64,000 nt of DNA. Source: Closterium sp. NIES-65. Lineage: Eukaryota > Streptophyta > Zygnematophyceae > Desmidiales > Closteriaceae. Below are positions 11,317 to 21,466 of the stretch, piece by piece. Every line of letters begins with the position of its first letter. Position 1 is the stretch's first letter. The notes under the pieces are model-generated. The model worked only from the letters and a program-made list of their open reading frames with translations, was not told the DNA's origin and ran no database searches. The position numbers were made by a program, and so were the translations under genes. The stretch lies in the NCBI GenBank assembly GCA_948144175.1, contig CANXME010002050.1:372001-436000 (forward strand). The letters are read 5' to 3'.

Positions 11317-14300
11317 TGTTTGCAACAGTAATCAGGAATTTGCCCACCTTCATGTAATGCCCGAGCTTGAAGTCTTGCAAGAAGGCGATGGCCTGCGTCA
11401 TGCTAATGTACCCATACGTCTTGAAACACACGTTCCCTATCGGCTCCCCGGGGCGAATATACCCCCAGATCATCTCCGTGATTATATTGAGCCCCGGCTG
11501 CTGATTGGTTGTGGCGGTGACTATGCCGATGGGCAGGGTGAAGAAGAGGGAGAGGGCGGCGGAGAGCAGCAGGCCCCACCAGGGCAGCTGGAAGTAGGCG
11601 TTGAGTTCGAGGAAGGCGATGCAGACAGCGATGTTGGCGAGGAGCAGCAGCAGGAACCACCACCAGGGCACCTTGGGGTAGCGCTGCATGAGCCGCGTGT
11701 GCACGTCGGGTTTCACCTCCGTGGCTGATAGGGATTGGAAGGAGAGGGGGGAGAATCTGACAGGTTGAGATGGCTGACAGCTGCTCTCGAGGTCTTGCCT
11801 CTATGGCTGCTGAGTAGTTGGGGGGAGGAGGAGGGGGGGGGGGTGGGGGGAAGGAATGAGGAGGCTTTTGAGGCGTCTTACAGCTGCATGAGGAGCAGCA
11901 GGAGCCAGCACCAGGGCACCTGTGAATGGAGAGAATGGAGAGAGGAACGTGGGGTAGAATGGGAGATATCCTGTGAGTGGGTGACTTGTTTCAAGACCCC
12001 TCAGGCGCATGTGCACGTCGGGCTTTGCCTCTGTGGCTGAGAGGGCAGGACGTAGGGGCCATGCGAATGGGATGGGTGTGGGTGGTTTGAGATGACTCAC
12101 AGTGGCATAAGACATGTGTGCACACGAGGTGACTTTTGGGTCGACTCAACAGTGGCATAAGACATGTGTGCACACCACGCTTTACCTCTGCCTGAGAGGG
12201 AGGGGGAGGATGGAGTGCATTGTGATTTGGCACCGCACATGATAGAAGCTCTGGAACAGCAAGTACATGCATGTGTACAGGAGTGTGTGTGGTGTGTGAG
12301 TGTGTGGTGTTAGTGTGTGGTGTGTGAGAGTGTGTGTGTGTGGTGTGTGAGTGTGTGTGAGTGTGCATGTGAAGTGCATGTGAAAGGAAAAGCATGTATG
12401 TGCCTGTACATGTGTGCAATCAGGTATGTTACCTTGCCTTGCATTGGTCGACCTTCCATACCACCATACATACCACACCACCATACCACCGCACCACATC
12501 CACCTGCATCCACCAGCACTCATCATCTGCTGGTAGATCTCCTGGCCATACCACAGCAGTGCTATCTTATACATGACATGACACCAACTGATCTACCACC
12601 ACCCACCCAACACTTCACCCGCCAGCACTCATCGTCCACTGATAGATCTCCGACCCATACCACCCGTATATTCCACAGCGCCACACCACACCACCGCACT
12701 GCACCCATCCGCACTTACCAGCACTCATCGTCCGTTGATAGATCTCCGGCCCATACCACAGCGCCACGTGCACCACCGTCGCAGTCAGCGCGGCAAACCC
12801 CAGCCCGTAGCACAGCGCAAAGAACACCGATATATACGGCGCCAGATTCTGCTCCGTATACATCGTCTCGTTCAGCCGGAAATCTGGTGTGATAATCGCC
12901 TGCACCGGGTATCGATCCCCCGACCACTGGTAGGTTCCAGAGGAGAGGAAGGGGAAGCGGGTGGCGGCGAAAACGTTGCCCCAGTAGCAGATGGGGATGA
13001 GGACGTAGACGAAAAGGGCGAAGCCGATTCCAACGTTGAGGATGGCGAACCAGGGCGCGGCGAGGGGCGAGGCGAGGAAGGCCGACATTGTTGCCCAGTC
13101 GAGCGTGATTGCACCCAGACCCATGCCCCTCAGACCTGGTTGGGTGGGGAGGGGAGGGGAAAGAGAAAAAGGGGGGCGTGGAGTGATCTTAAGAGTGGGA
13201 GGGCGAGGAGAGAAAGGCCGACATTGTTGCCCAGTCGAGCGTGATTGCACCCAGACCCATGCCCCTCAGACCTGGTTGGGTGGGGAGGGGAGGGGAAAAA
13301 GAAAAAGGGGGGTGTGGAGCGATCTTAGGAGTGGGAGGGCGAGGAGAGAAAGGCCGACATTGTTGCCCAGACAAGCGTGATTGCACCCAGACCCATGCCT
13401 CTCAGACCTTGTTGGGTTGGGGGAACGAGGGAAGGGAGGGAAGAGAGAAGGAGGGGAAGAGAGAAGGAGGGGAAGAGAGAGAGAGGAAGTGGGTGGGGAG
13501 TGATCTCATATACGGCGAGGGGCGAGGGGCGAGGGAAGGAAGGTTGACATGGTAACCAAAACGAGGCTGTGGCGCCGAGACCCATGGCAATCAGAAGACC
13601 TGGAAGGGGGTGGAGGAAGGGGGTGGAGGAAGGGGGAGAACGAGGAAAAAGGAGAGTAGTGATATTGGGAATGGTAGTAACGCGGACACGGTAGCTTGGT
13701 CAAGAGAGATTGCACCAAGTACCATGCCCCTCAGACCTTGGGGGCGGAAGAAAGGGTGGGGGGGGAGGAAGGCTGGTCAATATGCTGTCTCAGACAAGAG
13801 TGATGACGCCCAGCCGCCCAACCCATGTTCCTCAGACCTGGCAAGGCAGGGTGAAATGGATGGGGAGATGTTGTGGGGGAAAATACTCTGAGAAAATGTG
13901 AGGTGAAATGGGCGGCAAGGCGCGAGGAGAGGAAGGCGGCCATGGTGGCCCAGTCGAGGGTGACTGCTGCACCCAGACCCATGCCCCTTGGCCCTGGGGA
14001 ATAAGGAGGGGGGGAAACAGAGGGCGGGGATGGTGTGATGGGGAGGCAAAGGATGAGCGAGGAGAAACCAGAGGCAGGGAGAGCAGAAACGGGAGTAAGG
14101 AGGGGAGAAAGGAGGGGTACGAGGCTGGAAGCATGTGGGGGGGGGGGTTGTGATGAGGGGATTCAGGGGCAGAGAGGGGCAAAACAGGCACTAGGAAGGG
14201 AGAACGAGAGCGCCGCAGAGAGATGGGGGGAAGGGGGGAGAGTGGGGGGAGGGGAGAGTGGGGCAGGGTGAGACAGGAGATGAAGCACCCATCAGAGCCG

Positions 14301-17300
14301 AGTTGCTGTGCGGTGACAGAGGAAAGTAAGACCCAGCCAGTGCGAGGGGGAAGGAATGGGGAGAGAAGGGGGAGAATGGAGACGAAGAATTCACCTGAGC
14401 CGAGCTGCTGTGCGGTGATAGAGGAAGGCCGGACCCAGCAGACCCAGGAGAGGGGAGGAAAGGGGTAGGGGGAGGAAGAGAGGGAGGGGGAAAGGAGGCT
14501 GGGCGAAGGGGAACGACGGCTAAGCACCCACCTGAGCCGAGCTGCTGCGCGGTGATGGAGGCGGGCCAGACCCAGCAGACCCAGGAGAGGCAGGAGACGA
14601 TGGGGATGAGGTAGCCGGGCACGAGGTACCAGCAGAAGGAGAGCGCTGTGATGAGGAAGAAGAAATGCGCCCGTGTCAGCATGCCGCGCGCTGGCGTGTC
14701 TGACTCATGGAGGGTTCTGGTGGGAGGGAAAGGGGGGAGGGGAGGGGAGGGAGGAGGAGGGAAGGAGAGGGGGAGGGGGGGGAGGGGTGTGGTTTGTGGA
14801 GTTGCGTAAAGCAGCAGGAGTGGGGCAGGAGGGTGCTGGTGGGAGGGGAGGAGGGGGTTGTGGGGTGGAATGGGGCGGGGTGGGGTGGAATGGGGTGGGG
14901 TGGGGGTGGGGTGGGGTTGTGGAGTAGAGGCACCTGGAGTGGAGCTACAAAAGGTGGTGGGGGGATGACGAGGAGGAAGTGTCGCATGACTCCTGATGAA
15001 ACACGCATCAAAGGATTCATGGGACAGCTCTAAAGGTAAAACATGACCAGTGTATGGACAGGAAATAGATAAGGGTGACAAATGTGATAATTCGGGTGTA
15101 CTGTAGACGGGAGGAATATATACAGTAAAAACAGCCACGAGGGTCGAGGGTGAGTAACCCAACGCCCAAGTGACGCAAGATTGGGTCAAAGCTGACTGGA
15201 GCGACTCGGGGGAGGGGTCACGAGAAATGTCCAAGGGTGGAAGAGGTTCGCGCGCTTCGGAGTAGATCTCGATGCTGAGCAGGGGTAGCAGCCCAGGAGG
15301 AGAAGGGACCCTACGGGAAGGGAGTGATAAGCCTAGGTAGGGAACCTGAGCTGCCACTCTTGCTTCTCTTCTTCAACTCGTGGGAAAGTCTGTATGCTTG
15401 CTAGTGAATGAAGGATTCTCACTGCTTTACGACTAGATCTGCGATTGAGAAGCCAAGCGACGAGCGGTTAAGCTAGACGCTGAGAGAAGAGATTGGGGCT
15501 TGAAGAGTAATTCCGAGCGCCTTCTTTTGGGACGGGCCCAGAAGCACTTATCACCTACAGACGGAGGAAGGAGAAGAAGGACCAGCAAGAGGTGGTGACA
15601 CGATCGGAAGGGTGACAAGTTCCGGAAGCTGGGTGGCAGAGTCCGAGTGCGAAGGGAGGACCGGAAGTGTGCGACAGAAGAAGAGCGTGCGTGTCAGCAT
15701 GCTGCGCACTCGTCTGTTGTGTCTCACTCGTGCGTTGTGTCTCACTCGTGTGTTGTGTCTCACTCGTGTGTTGTGTCTCACTCGTGCGTTGTGTCTCACT
15801 CATGTGTTGTGTCTCACTCGTGCAGGGCGTTGCGTGGGATGAAAGAGGCAGCTGGCTGAGGAGAAGAGAGGGGAGTTGAGGGGAGGGGAGGGGAGGGAGG
15901 GGATGGTTGGTTTGGTGTCTAAGGAACCCAAAGAGGGGTCTGTGCAAGCAGATGGGCGTGGGCATGGGGAGGCAGTGGGCATGGGGAGGCAGTGGGCATG
16001 GGGAGGCAGTGGGCATGGGGAGGCAGTGGGCATGGGGAGGCAGTGGGCATGGGGAGGCAGTGGGCATGGGGAGGCATGTGATTGTATGACACTGAATTGC
16101 TGGATTCAGGGCTCAAGAGGGGTCAAGAGGGCTCAAGAGGGCTCAAGAGGGCTCAAGAGGGCTCAAGAGGGCTCAAGAGGGCTCATAGCCATGGATCAAA
16201 ATGGGGGAGATGGGGGAAAAGGGGAAAAGGGTGCCATTTTAAAGGCGCCGCGCTTCAATATTATTTTCAATTGAGCTGATACCCATGGATCAGAGGGAAG
16301 AAGGTGTGGGGGGGACGGGTGAAGGGTGCGGACGGAAACGAGAGCTTGCTTGCCTGAACCTAGACTCATGCTTCATGCCAGGATGCTTCCAACGACGGAG
16401 AGCGAGGGGAGAAAGTGGAAGGAGGGGGCGTGGTGGAAAGGAGTGGTACGTACCGGTAGAGTGAGACATAGACAAGGTCTGTGGGCCACCACATGTGTGC
16501 CGGCTCCTGATGAGCAATCATGACGATGATGCGTTAAGAGGGGGAAGAGGGGAGGGTGGGAAGCAGGGGGGAGAGGGGAGGGTGGGAAGCAGGGGGGAGA
16601 GGGGAGGGTGGGAAGCAGGGGGGAGAGGGGAGGGTGGGAAGCAGGGGAGAGAGGGGAGGGTGGGAAGCAGGGGGCAGAGGGGAGGGTGGGAAGCAGGGGA
16701 GAGAGAGGGCATGAGTAATGGGAGACGTAGACGAGGTCTGGTGGCCACCACATGTGCGCCAGCTCCTGATGAGCGGCAGGGGGGGACGGTTTGGGGACAG
16801 ACGGGACGGGCAAGGGAGGGTGGGAAGCAGGGAAAGGGGAGGAGGGGAAAGGAGTGGGGAGTAGGGAGAGGGGAGGAGGGGGGAAGAGTGGGGAGGAGGG
16901 TTCGGTAATGACAGATGTAGACCAGGTGTGTGGGCCACCACATGTGGGCTGGCTCTTGATGAGGGGCAGTGGGGCCGATGGGGGGCAATGGGGGGAGAGG
17001 AGGGGCAAGGGCGGGTGGAAAACAGGGAGAGGAGAGGAGGGGGGAGGAGGAGGGGCGTTGGTTGTGAGTGATATAGACGGAGGGTCACCACATGTGGCTC
17101 CTGACGCGGGGCAATGAGGCACAGCCGGGGGCGATGGTGGGAGAGGAGGGGCAGGGGAAGGGTGGAGATTGAGAAAGGGAGGGGGGGGAGGAGCGGGGGG
17201 GTGTGGGGGGAGCGGGGGGGGGTGGGTTGCATCGGTGATGAGAGATGCGGTAATGGGGAGGGGCGAGGTGGGGAAAGGGCAAGGGCAACTAAGAGTGAAG

Positions 17301-20300
17301 ACTGAAAGGAGAGGGAAAATGAGTGACTACTATCGGTGGGTGGGTGGATGGGTGGGAGCGACAGAGGAGGTGGGCATGATGAGATGATGGGGCGGCTGGG
17401 AAGGCAGAGGAGTGGCTGAGAGTGTGAGAATGCCCATCCGTATGCACGCCCGCCCTGCCCATCCACTTCCCTGCCCGCCCATCCACTTCCCTGCCCACCC
17501 ATCCACTTCCCTGCCCGCCCATCCACTTCCCTGCCCGCCCATCCACTTCCCTGCCCGCCCATCCACTTTCCTGCCCGCCCATCAATTTCCCTGCCCACCC
17601 ATCCACTTCCCTGCCCGCCCATCGTACCCAGGCCCGCCAATCTCACCACGAGGTACCGTCTGAACATGCCCGCCCACCCGTATCCAAGCACTTGCGTTGT
17701 GGTGACGAGCAGAAAGGCCGGGAAGAAGGCCAAATGCTGGTAGGGCGAGGGGGGGAGTGGAAGAGAGAGAGAGAGAGGAGGGGAGGGCGGGAGGTTGGGA
17801 AGAGAAAGAGCGGTCACGGGGGCAGATGAAGCGGGATGAGAAAGGCGAGTTGGGAAAGTGAGGAGTACGTAGAAGGGAGTTGGAGGGAAGGCATGTGAGG
17901 AAGGAAGGGATGGGCAGTCGTGAAGGGATGGGCAGTCGTGAAGGGATGGGCAGTCGTGAAGGGATGGGCAGTCGTGAAGGGATGGGCAGTCGTGAAGGGA
18001 TGGGCAGTCGTGAAGGGATGGGCAGTCGTGATCACTCGTGGTTGGAAGGGCAGCAATGAGAAGGATTTTGATTGGGCAAGAAAGAAGAGTGTATATGACT
18101 ACCGTTGGTCCGTTGCTAAGAAAATTGGGAAGAAATGGATTGAAGAACATGCACACAGAAGGGTGGCGGCACATGAACATGCACACAGAAGGGTGCAGTG
18201 CAGAGAAGCGAGGTGGAAGCAGAGAGACATGGGGGTGGGTTGTAATGGAGGTATGGGGTAATGGGGGCGTGGGGGCAGGAGGGCGTGGGGGCAGGAGGGC
18301 GTGGGGGCAGGAGGGCGTGGGGGCAGTAGGGCAGGAGGCACTCACAACGTCGTAGAATTGCTTCATGATGGTCACGATGTCAATGGCATACGCATTGCCG
18401 TTGCCAAAGGCTGAACCGCAGTTGGCGAAAATGCCGATCAGCACATGCTCCTGTGGGGGGCAGTGGACGGGAAGCAGCATCATGCAGCATGCCCACACGC
18501 ACGCACGCACCCCCCCCCTCCCTCCCCCCGCATCTCCTCTCTCCTTTCCCCCCCATCTCCCCCCCCCCCTCCCCCCCCACCACCTCCCCCCCCCTCCCCC
18601 CCCACCTCCCCCCCACCTCCCCCCACCTCCCCCACACCTCCCCCTTCCTCCCCCCCACCTCTCCCCTCCCCCACACACACATGCAGGTCACACATAATGC
18701 TGCTGAAGCGCAATGCACTTTGGTGTGGTGCTTGGAGGCTGCCTGGATGGAGCCTGGTGATGCCTTCCTTCCTTGTACATGCACACCACTTCATCCCACA
18801 GCTGCACTACTGCATGTGCATGTGCATGTGCATGTGCATGTGTATCTGCATGTGTATGTGCATGTGTAAGTGCATGTGCGTGTTTATGTGTGCGATTTGA
18901 GCGTCAATCGCACTGCATGTGCATGTGTGCGCGTCCATGCATAATCCACCTGCCCGCCCGCCCACACCGACTGACTGGCACTGGCCCATGCATGCAGCCG
19001 CACCTCCTTTCAGGGACCTACCTACCTACGCCAGGCTCTTGCAGCATCATCGTCATGTCATGGCACGTCACAACAGCCCACGCCCATGCAATCTTCTGGA
19101 ATTCTCAAACGTGACATCAACTCTTGCACCAGCTGGGCACGCATATATCACCTTGACACTGAAGGGGAGAGCATCGGGGTTGAAGCGAGGCGACTAGTCG
19201 ACTCAAAACTCACCTCTTTGAGCATGTGCGCTTGCACTAGATTGGTTGGCATGTAATCGTCTCGTTACCTTGACGCTGAAGGGGAGTGCATCGGGGTTGA
19301 AGCGGCGCTCTATCCTCGCTAAGAGGCGACCCATGTAGAGAGATAGGATGATAGCAGCGATGGGGTTGATGATGATGGACTGGGTCCTGTGGTGCATGAT
19401 ACGCACATGCACATGCACATGCACATGAACAGGGACATGCACATGAACACGCACACGCACATGCACAGGTACACGCATGGGCACACACACACAGACACAC
19501 ACGGGTTACAGGCATCGTCCGCATGAAAAGCATGGCACGAGCATTCCGGTAATACTCACCATTCACCGAGGTGAAGGGGGCAGTGACTGGAAAGCAAGAA
19601 CGCACGGAGGAGGGCGGTGGTGGGCATGGGAGAGACCCATGGGTTGCCCGTGCATCGGGCGTTCACAGCATACGGGCATGATACATGGAGAAGGTGGCAA
19701 GCAATGCATGGGCATCGGGCAATGCAGGTTCTGAAACTGCTGTTCACGACGTGCAGTGACTGGAGTGGAAAGGAAACCAGCTGAGGACTTGGACGAGATT
19801 GCATGCATGCTGGCTGGGCTCGGGGTGTGTGTACATGCTGCTGGGCCCACCGAAACCAGGAGCACTGCTTTGCATGAAGCTTCTCTTTTACGACTTGGTT
19901 TGTCCAGGCGCGCACCTGAAGCAACCCGCACCTGAAGCAGCGCCCACCTGAAGCAGCCCCCACCTGAAGCAGCGCCCACCTGAAGCAGCCCGCACCTGAA
20001 GCAGAAGCACGGCCCACCTGAACCAGAAATATTGGTTGATGAAGGCGAGCAGCGCGCACACGATACTGCCAATGATTACGACGCGCCACGTCAGGCACGG
20101 CAGCGACGGGTCGTCGAACGTCGCCACCGTCAGTGCGACCTCCTCCACGGGCGACTGATCGTCGCACTCCTCCTCGTCCTCCTCCTCCTCATCCTCCTCT
20201 CCGTCTTCCTCCTCCTCTTCCTCGTCGTCCTCTGCGTCCTCTTCTCCGTCTCCGTCTTCGTCATCGTCCTCCTTCCCGTCTTCCTCTCCCTCCTCGTCTT

Positions 20301-20583
20301 CCTTGCCTCCGTCGCCGTCTAATTTTCCGTCAGCATTTTCGTACTCCGCTTCCTCCCCGTCCGCCTCTTTCCCGTCCGCGTATTCCTCCCCTCCGTCCTC
20401 TCCTCCTCCACCTTCGTCCTCTCCCGACGCCGCGTCCAACCCTCCTGCCTGCTCTACCTCCCCCGAATCGTTCCTCTCCGGATCGTTTCTCCCATCCTCC
20501 TCCCCCTCCTCGCTCCGGTTCCCGTTCCCCGCTGTTCTCTCGCCTCCCTTCTTTTCCCCGCCATTTGCCACCATTGGAAACAA
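8625..20583 (-). CDS. OPT-family oligopeptide transporter, 12 exons
   Basis: This is a proton-coupled oligopeptide transporter of the plasma membrane or an endomembrane. Exons in transcript order: 20583-20018, 19386-19269, 18450-18346, 17736-17647, 16506-16454, 14716-14532, 13135-12719, 11724-11348, 11000-10884, 9834-9625, 9160-9029 and 8855-8625. All junctions are GT-AG and the lengths sum to 2,601 nt (866 aa plus stop) with matching phases. Landmarks are SPVEEVALTVATFDDPSLPC (about residue 145), EHVLIGIFANCG, TTQVLGYGWAGMFRRYLV, EPAHMWWPTDLVYVSLYR, SWVCWVWPASITAQQLGSG, the KIPPQ variant of KIPPR across exons 8 and 9, SPWTCP, NWWFLGGAL and DWWRRYNYVLSAALDSG. The usual NPG motif reads NPDALPFSVKEH. 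The first 140 or so residues are extremely Asp/Glu-rich, which explains why the protein is longer than the usual 700-760 aa. Introns reach 1.7 kb and are packed with copies of exon edges. Substrate cannot be told from sequence. Confidence 0.95.
9390..9624 (-). repeat. Donor-like degenerate repeats after OPT exon 10
   Basis: Exon 10 ends CAGGTG followed by donor GTAAGTTGG. The next 230 bases of the sense strand contain a series of similar words (GATGGTGAGTGAG, GATGGTGGGATGG, AATGGTGAGTTG, GTTGGTGGGCTGG) at irregular spacing of about 25-40 bp. They look like diverged copies of the junction. Confidence 0.5.
9955..10078 (-). repeat. Decayed copy of OPT exon 10
   Basis: The sense strand encodes SIFYSTSFIWGHISLERML, clearly related to exon 10 (NVFYSASIIWGLIGPERMF). 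It lies upstream of the true exon in intron 9 and has lost the conserved WTCP segment. Confidence 0.75.
10105..10365 (-). repeat. Dispersed copies of the OPT exon 9 3' end
   Basis: There are three further partial copies downstream of the main array. One at about 10335-10362 reads SWCLYDT. One at about 10240-10292 reads DTVENGLICK followed by GTGGGA. One at about 10110-10165 is more diverged. Confidence 0.65.
10420..10805 (-). repeat. 42-bp tandem array made of the OPT exon 9 donor region
   Basis: About nine units of 42 bp. Each contains GAATGGGCTCATGTGCAAG followed by GTGGGAAGG, the last six codons of exon 9 (NGLICK) plus its 5' splice site. The unit length is a multiple of three, so translation repeats every 14 residues. 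The array starts with a longer copy that includes the TTTATGACACCGTGGA part of the exon. Confidence 0.9.
11278..11315. repeat. (AT)n microsatellite in OPT intron 8
   Basis: About 19 AT units, with an ACATGC-rich stretch nearby at 11020-11065. Confidence 0.9.
11880..12205 (-). repeat. Copies of the OPT exon 8 5' end with acceptors
   Basis: Exon 8 begins after TCAG with codons for TEVKPDVHTRLM. Intron 7 holds a copy at about 11998-12045 (TCAG then TEAKPDVHMRL), one at about 12150-12205 (CTCAG then AEVKRGVHTCLM), and a third fragment at about 12100-12145. A separate fragment at about 11880-11925 copies the downstream VPWWWFLLLL segment. Confidence 0.75.
12500..12670 (-). repeat. Two copies of the OPT exon 7 3' end
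   Basis: Exon 7 ends with WYGPEIYQRTMSAG and donor GTAAGT. Just downstream are WYGSEIYQWTMSAG at about 12615-12665 and WYGQEIYQQMMSAG at about 12508-12555. Neither copy keeps the GTAAGT donor. Confidence 0.85.
13195..14003 (-). repeat. Serial copies of the OPT exon 7 5' end with acceptors
   Basis: Exon 7 begins GLRGMGLGAITLDWATMSAFL. Copies of this 60-75 bp lie upstream in intron 6 at about 13199-13272 (almost identical, including the CAACCAG acceptor), 13340-13415, 13530-13600, 13690-13740, 13790-13835 (poor) and 13915-14000. Divergence varies between copies, which points to repeated events over time. Confidence 0.88.
14285..14460 (-). repeat. Two copies of the OPT exon 6 3' end
   Basis: Exon 6 ends SWVCWVWPASITAQQLGSG with donor GTGGGT. 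Intron 6 contains WVCWVRPSSITAQQLGSG at about 14392-14455 and GWVLLSSVTAQQLGSDG at about 14288-14342. Confidence 0.85.
15660..15835 (-). repeat. Copy of the OPT exon 6 start grown into an 18-bp array
   Basis: At about 15668-15715 the sense strand reads RSMLTRTLFF, matching exon 6 RGMLTRAHFF. Just before it are seven units of the type GAGTGAGACACAACRC, similar to GAGTCAGACACGCC at the same place in exon 6. The array seems to derive from the exon start. Confidence 0.7.
15953..16190. repeat. Two minisatellites in OPT intron 5
   Basis: About seven copies of a 17-bp unit (GGGCATGGGGAGGCAGT) lie at 15957-16077, followed by about nine copies of a 10-bp unit (GCTCAAGAGG) at 16110-16186. Confidence 0.9.
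16540..16702. repeat. 26-bp minisatellite in OPT intron 4
   Basis: About six units of the form GGGAGGGTGGGAAGCAGGGG lie immediately upstream (in transcript terms) of exon 5. Confidence 0.85.
16715..17112 (-). repeat. Three decayed copies of OPT exon 5
   Basis: Exon 5 (53 nt, 16506-16454) encodes EPAHMWWPTDLVYVSLYR. Upstream in intron 4 are ELAHMWWPPDLVYVSHY at about 16720-16775, EPAHMWWPTHLVYICHYR at about 16903-16965, and a badly damaged version keeping CCACATGTGGTGACC at about 17060-17105. Only the 3'-most copy has a good donor (GTACGT). Confidence 0.88.
17455..17625. repeat. 20-bp minisatellite in OPT intron 4
   Basis: About eight or nine units of CTGCCCGCCCATCCACTTCC begin about 20 bp after the exon 4 donor in transcript direction. 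The unit resembles the first bases of the intron (GGCGGGC, TGGGCGGGCA). Confidence 0.88.
17905..18035. repeat. 18-bp minisatellite in OPT intron 3
   Basis: About seven units of GTGAAGGGATGGGCAGTC. A second short array (GTGGGGGCAGGAGGGC, about four units) lies at 18265-18330 next to the exon 3 donor. Confidence 0.88.
19148..19195 (-). repeat. Copy of the OPT exon 2 3' end
   Basis: This 43-bp stretch matches the end of exon 2 (RRFNPDALPFSVK) with few changes, followed by AAGGTGATA. It lies in intron 2, about 75 bp beyond the true donor. Confidence 0.8.
19838..20017 (-). repeat. 16-bp array of the OPT exon 1 5' splice site
   Basis: The true donor is TTCAG then GTGGGC at 20018/20017. Six more TTCAG|GTG units follow downstream at 22-bp and then 16-bp steps (cacctga on the plus strand at 19993, 19977, 19961, 19945, 19929 and 19913). 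A further copy of TCCTGGTTTCGGTGGGCC lies at about 19843-19860. Confidence 0.88.
20160..20480 (-). repeat. Acidic low-complexity coding tract in OPT exon 1
   Basis: GAG/GAC-type codon runs encode an N-terminal Asp/Glu-rich region of more than 100 residues in frame with the conserved SPVEEV motif. It lies before the first membrane segment and is probably cytosolic. Confidence 0.8.
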
Positions 20584-21466
20584 ACGTCAAACCGGCGAAA
20601 ACAGCGAGATAAGGACTTAGTGTAACATTGGGTTACGAGGGAGCTCTGTAGTTGACTTGGCCAGTCTAGACATGGATGTGGAAGTGGGGTATTACGCGGC
20701 GACTGGCACAAAGTGGCTGGCTAGTCTCGTCGGATCTGGTTTCATTAGGCGCTACGACACTTCGTAAGGATCACGTTCCTTGCACGCTGGGTTAAAGCTG
20801 GTTCTGTAAGTTGCATAGAGAATACGGACAGTTACAGATCGGTGGTGAATATATATTGGGTGCTCGAACCCTAATCTGGGTACAGTAGTCACTCAGGTTT
20901 CTAGTCGCGACTGTCACTGGGAATAGCCGCCTCCTAGTAGGCACCTTTGTCGCTTCTGAGTCCCTATTTGTTTTACCGAGATTCGAAACACCTACATGAG
21001 CAAAATCGTCATGTGCATTACAGTCGATATGAAAAATAAATAAAAAGGGGTAATCTACATAGAAATTTAAACAAATAGATTATTCTGGTTCGCATTTAGT
21101 AGTACATAATGTGTTCCTTTTTTTCATGCTCTGGAGATAATCATATACTGTATGCTTATTTGGTAGTGAAATGAATTAGAATTCAAGACCTTCGCTCCTT
21201 CATGCATCTGCGTCCTCACCTCTGAGGCTTCTATGGAAGGGCCTTGCATATCTCAGCAGCAAAGCAGAACCTATCGATATGATTCAAAACACTAAACTTG
21301 GGAGGAGGACCCTGCGTTTCCTCAACCAGTCCTATCCCATCTCTTCTAAGTCATGCTAATTGGCTTTTTTTTTTTTTACATTCCAAGTGTGCATGATGAT
21401 TTGAATGCCCCTTACGCGTCACCAACCACATAATTCCTTGATTATTCTTCATGTGCACTCAGCCTG
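20584..21466. other. Intergenic region: OPT upstream and RRP36 3' flank
   Basis: It contains the OPT promoter (next to 20584) and the RRP36 terminator region (next to 21466). The 20990-21400 part is AT-rich with a T-run near 21366. I see no gene here. Confidence 0.55.

Noticed and set aside
13195..14003. Mutually exclusive alternative exons
   Set aside because: Most copies run into stops or frameshifts and lack a downstream donor, so they cannot replace exon 7.
16534..18678. A single 714-codon gene
   Set aside because: It spans OPT exons 3 and 4 plus their introns. The conserved parts join properly by splicing, and the rest is proline/serine low complexity.
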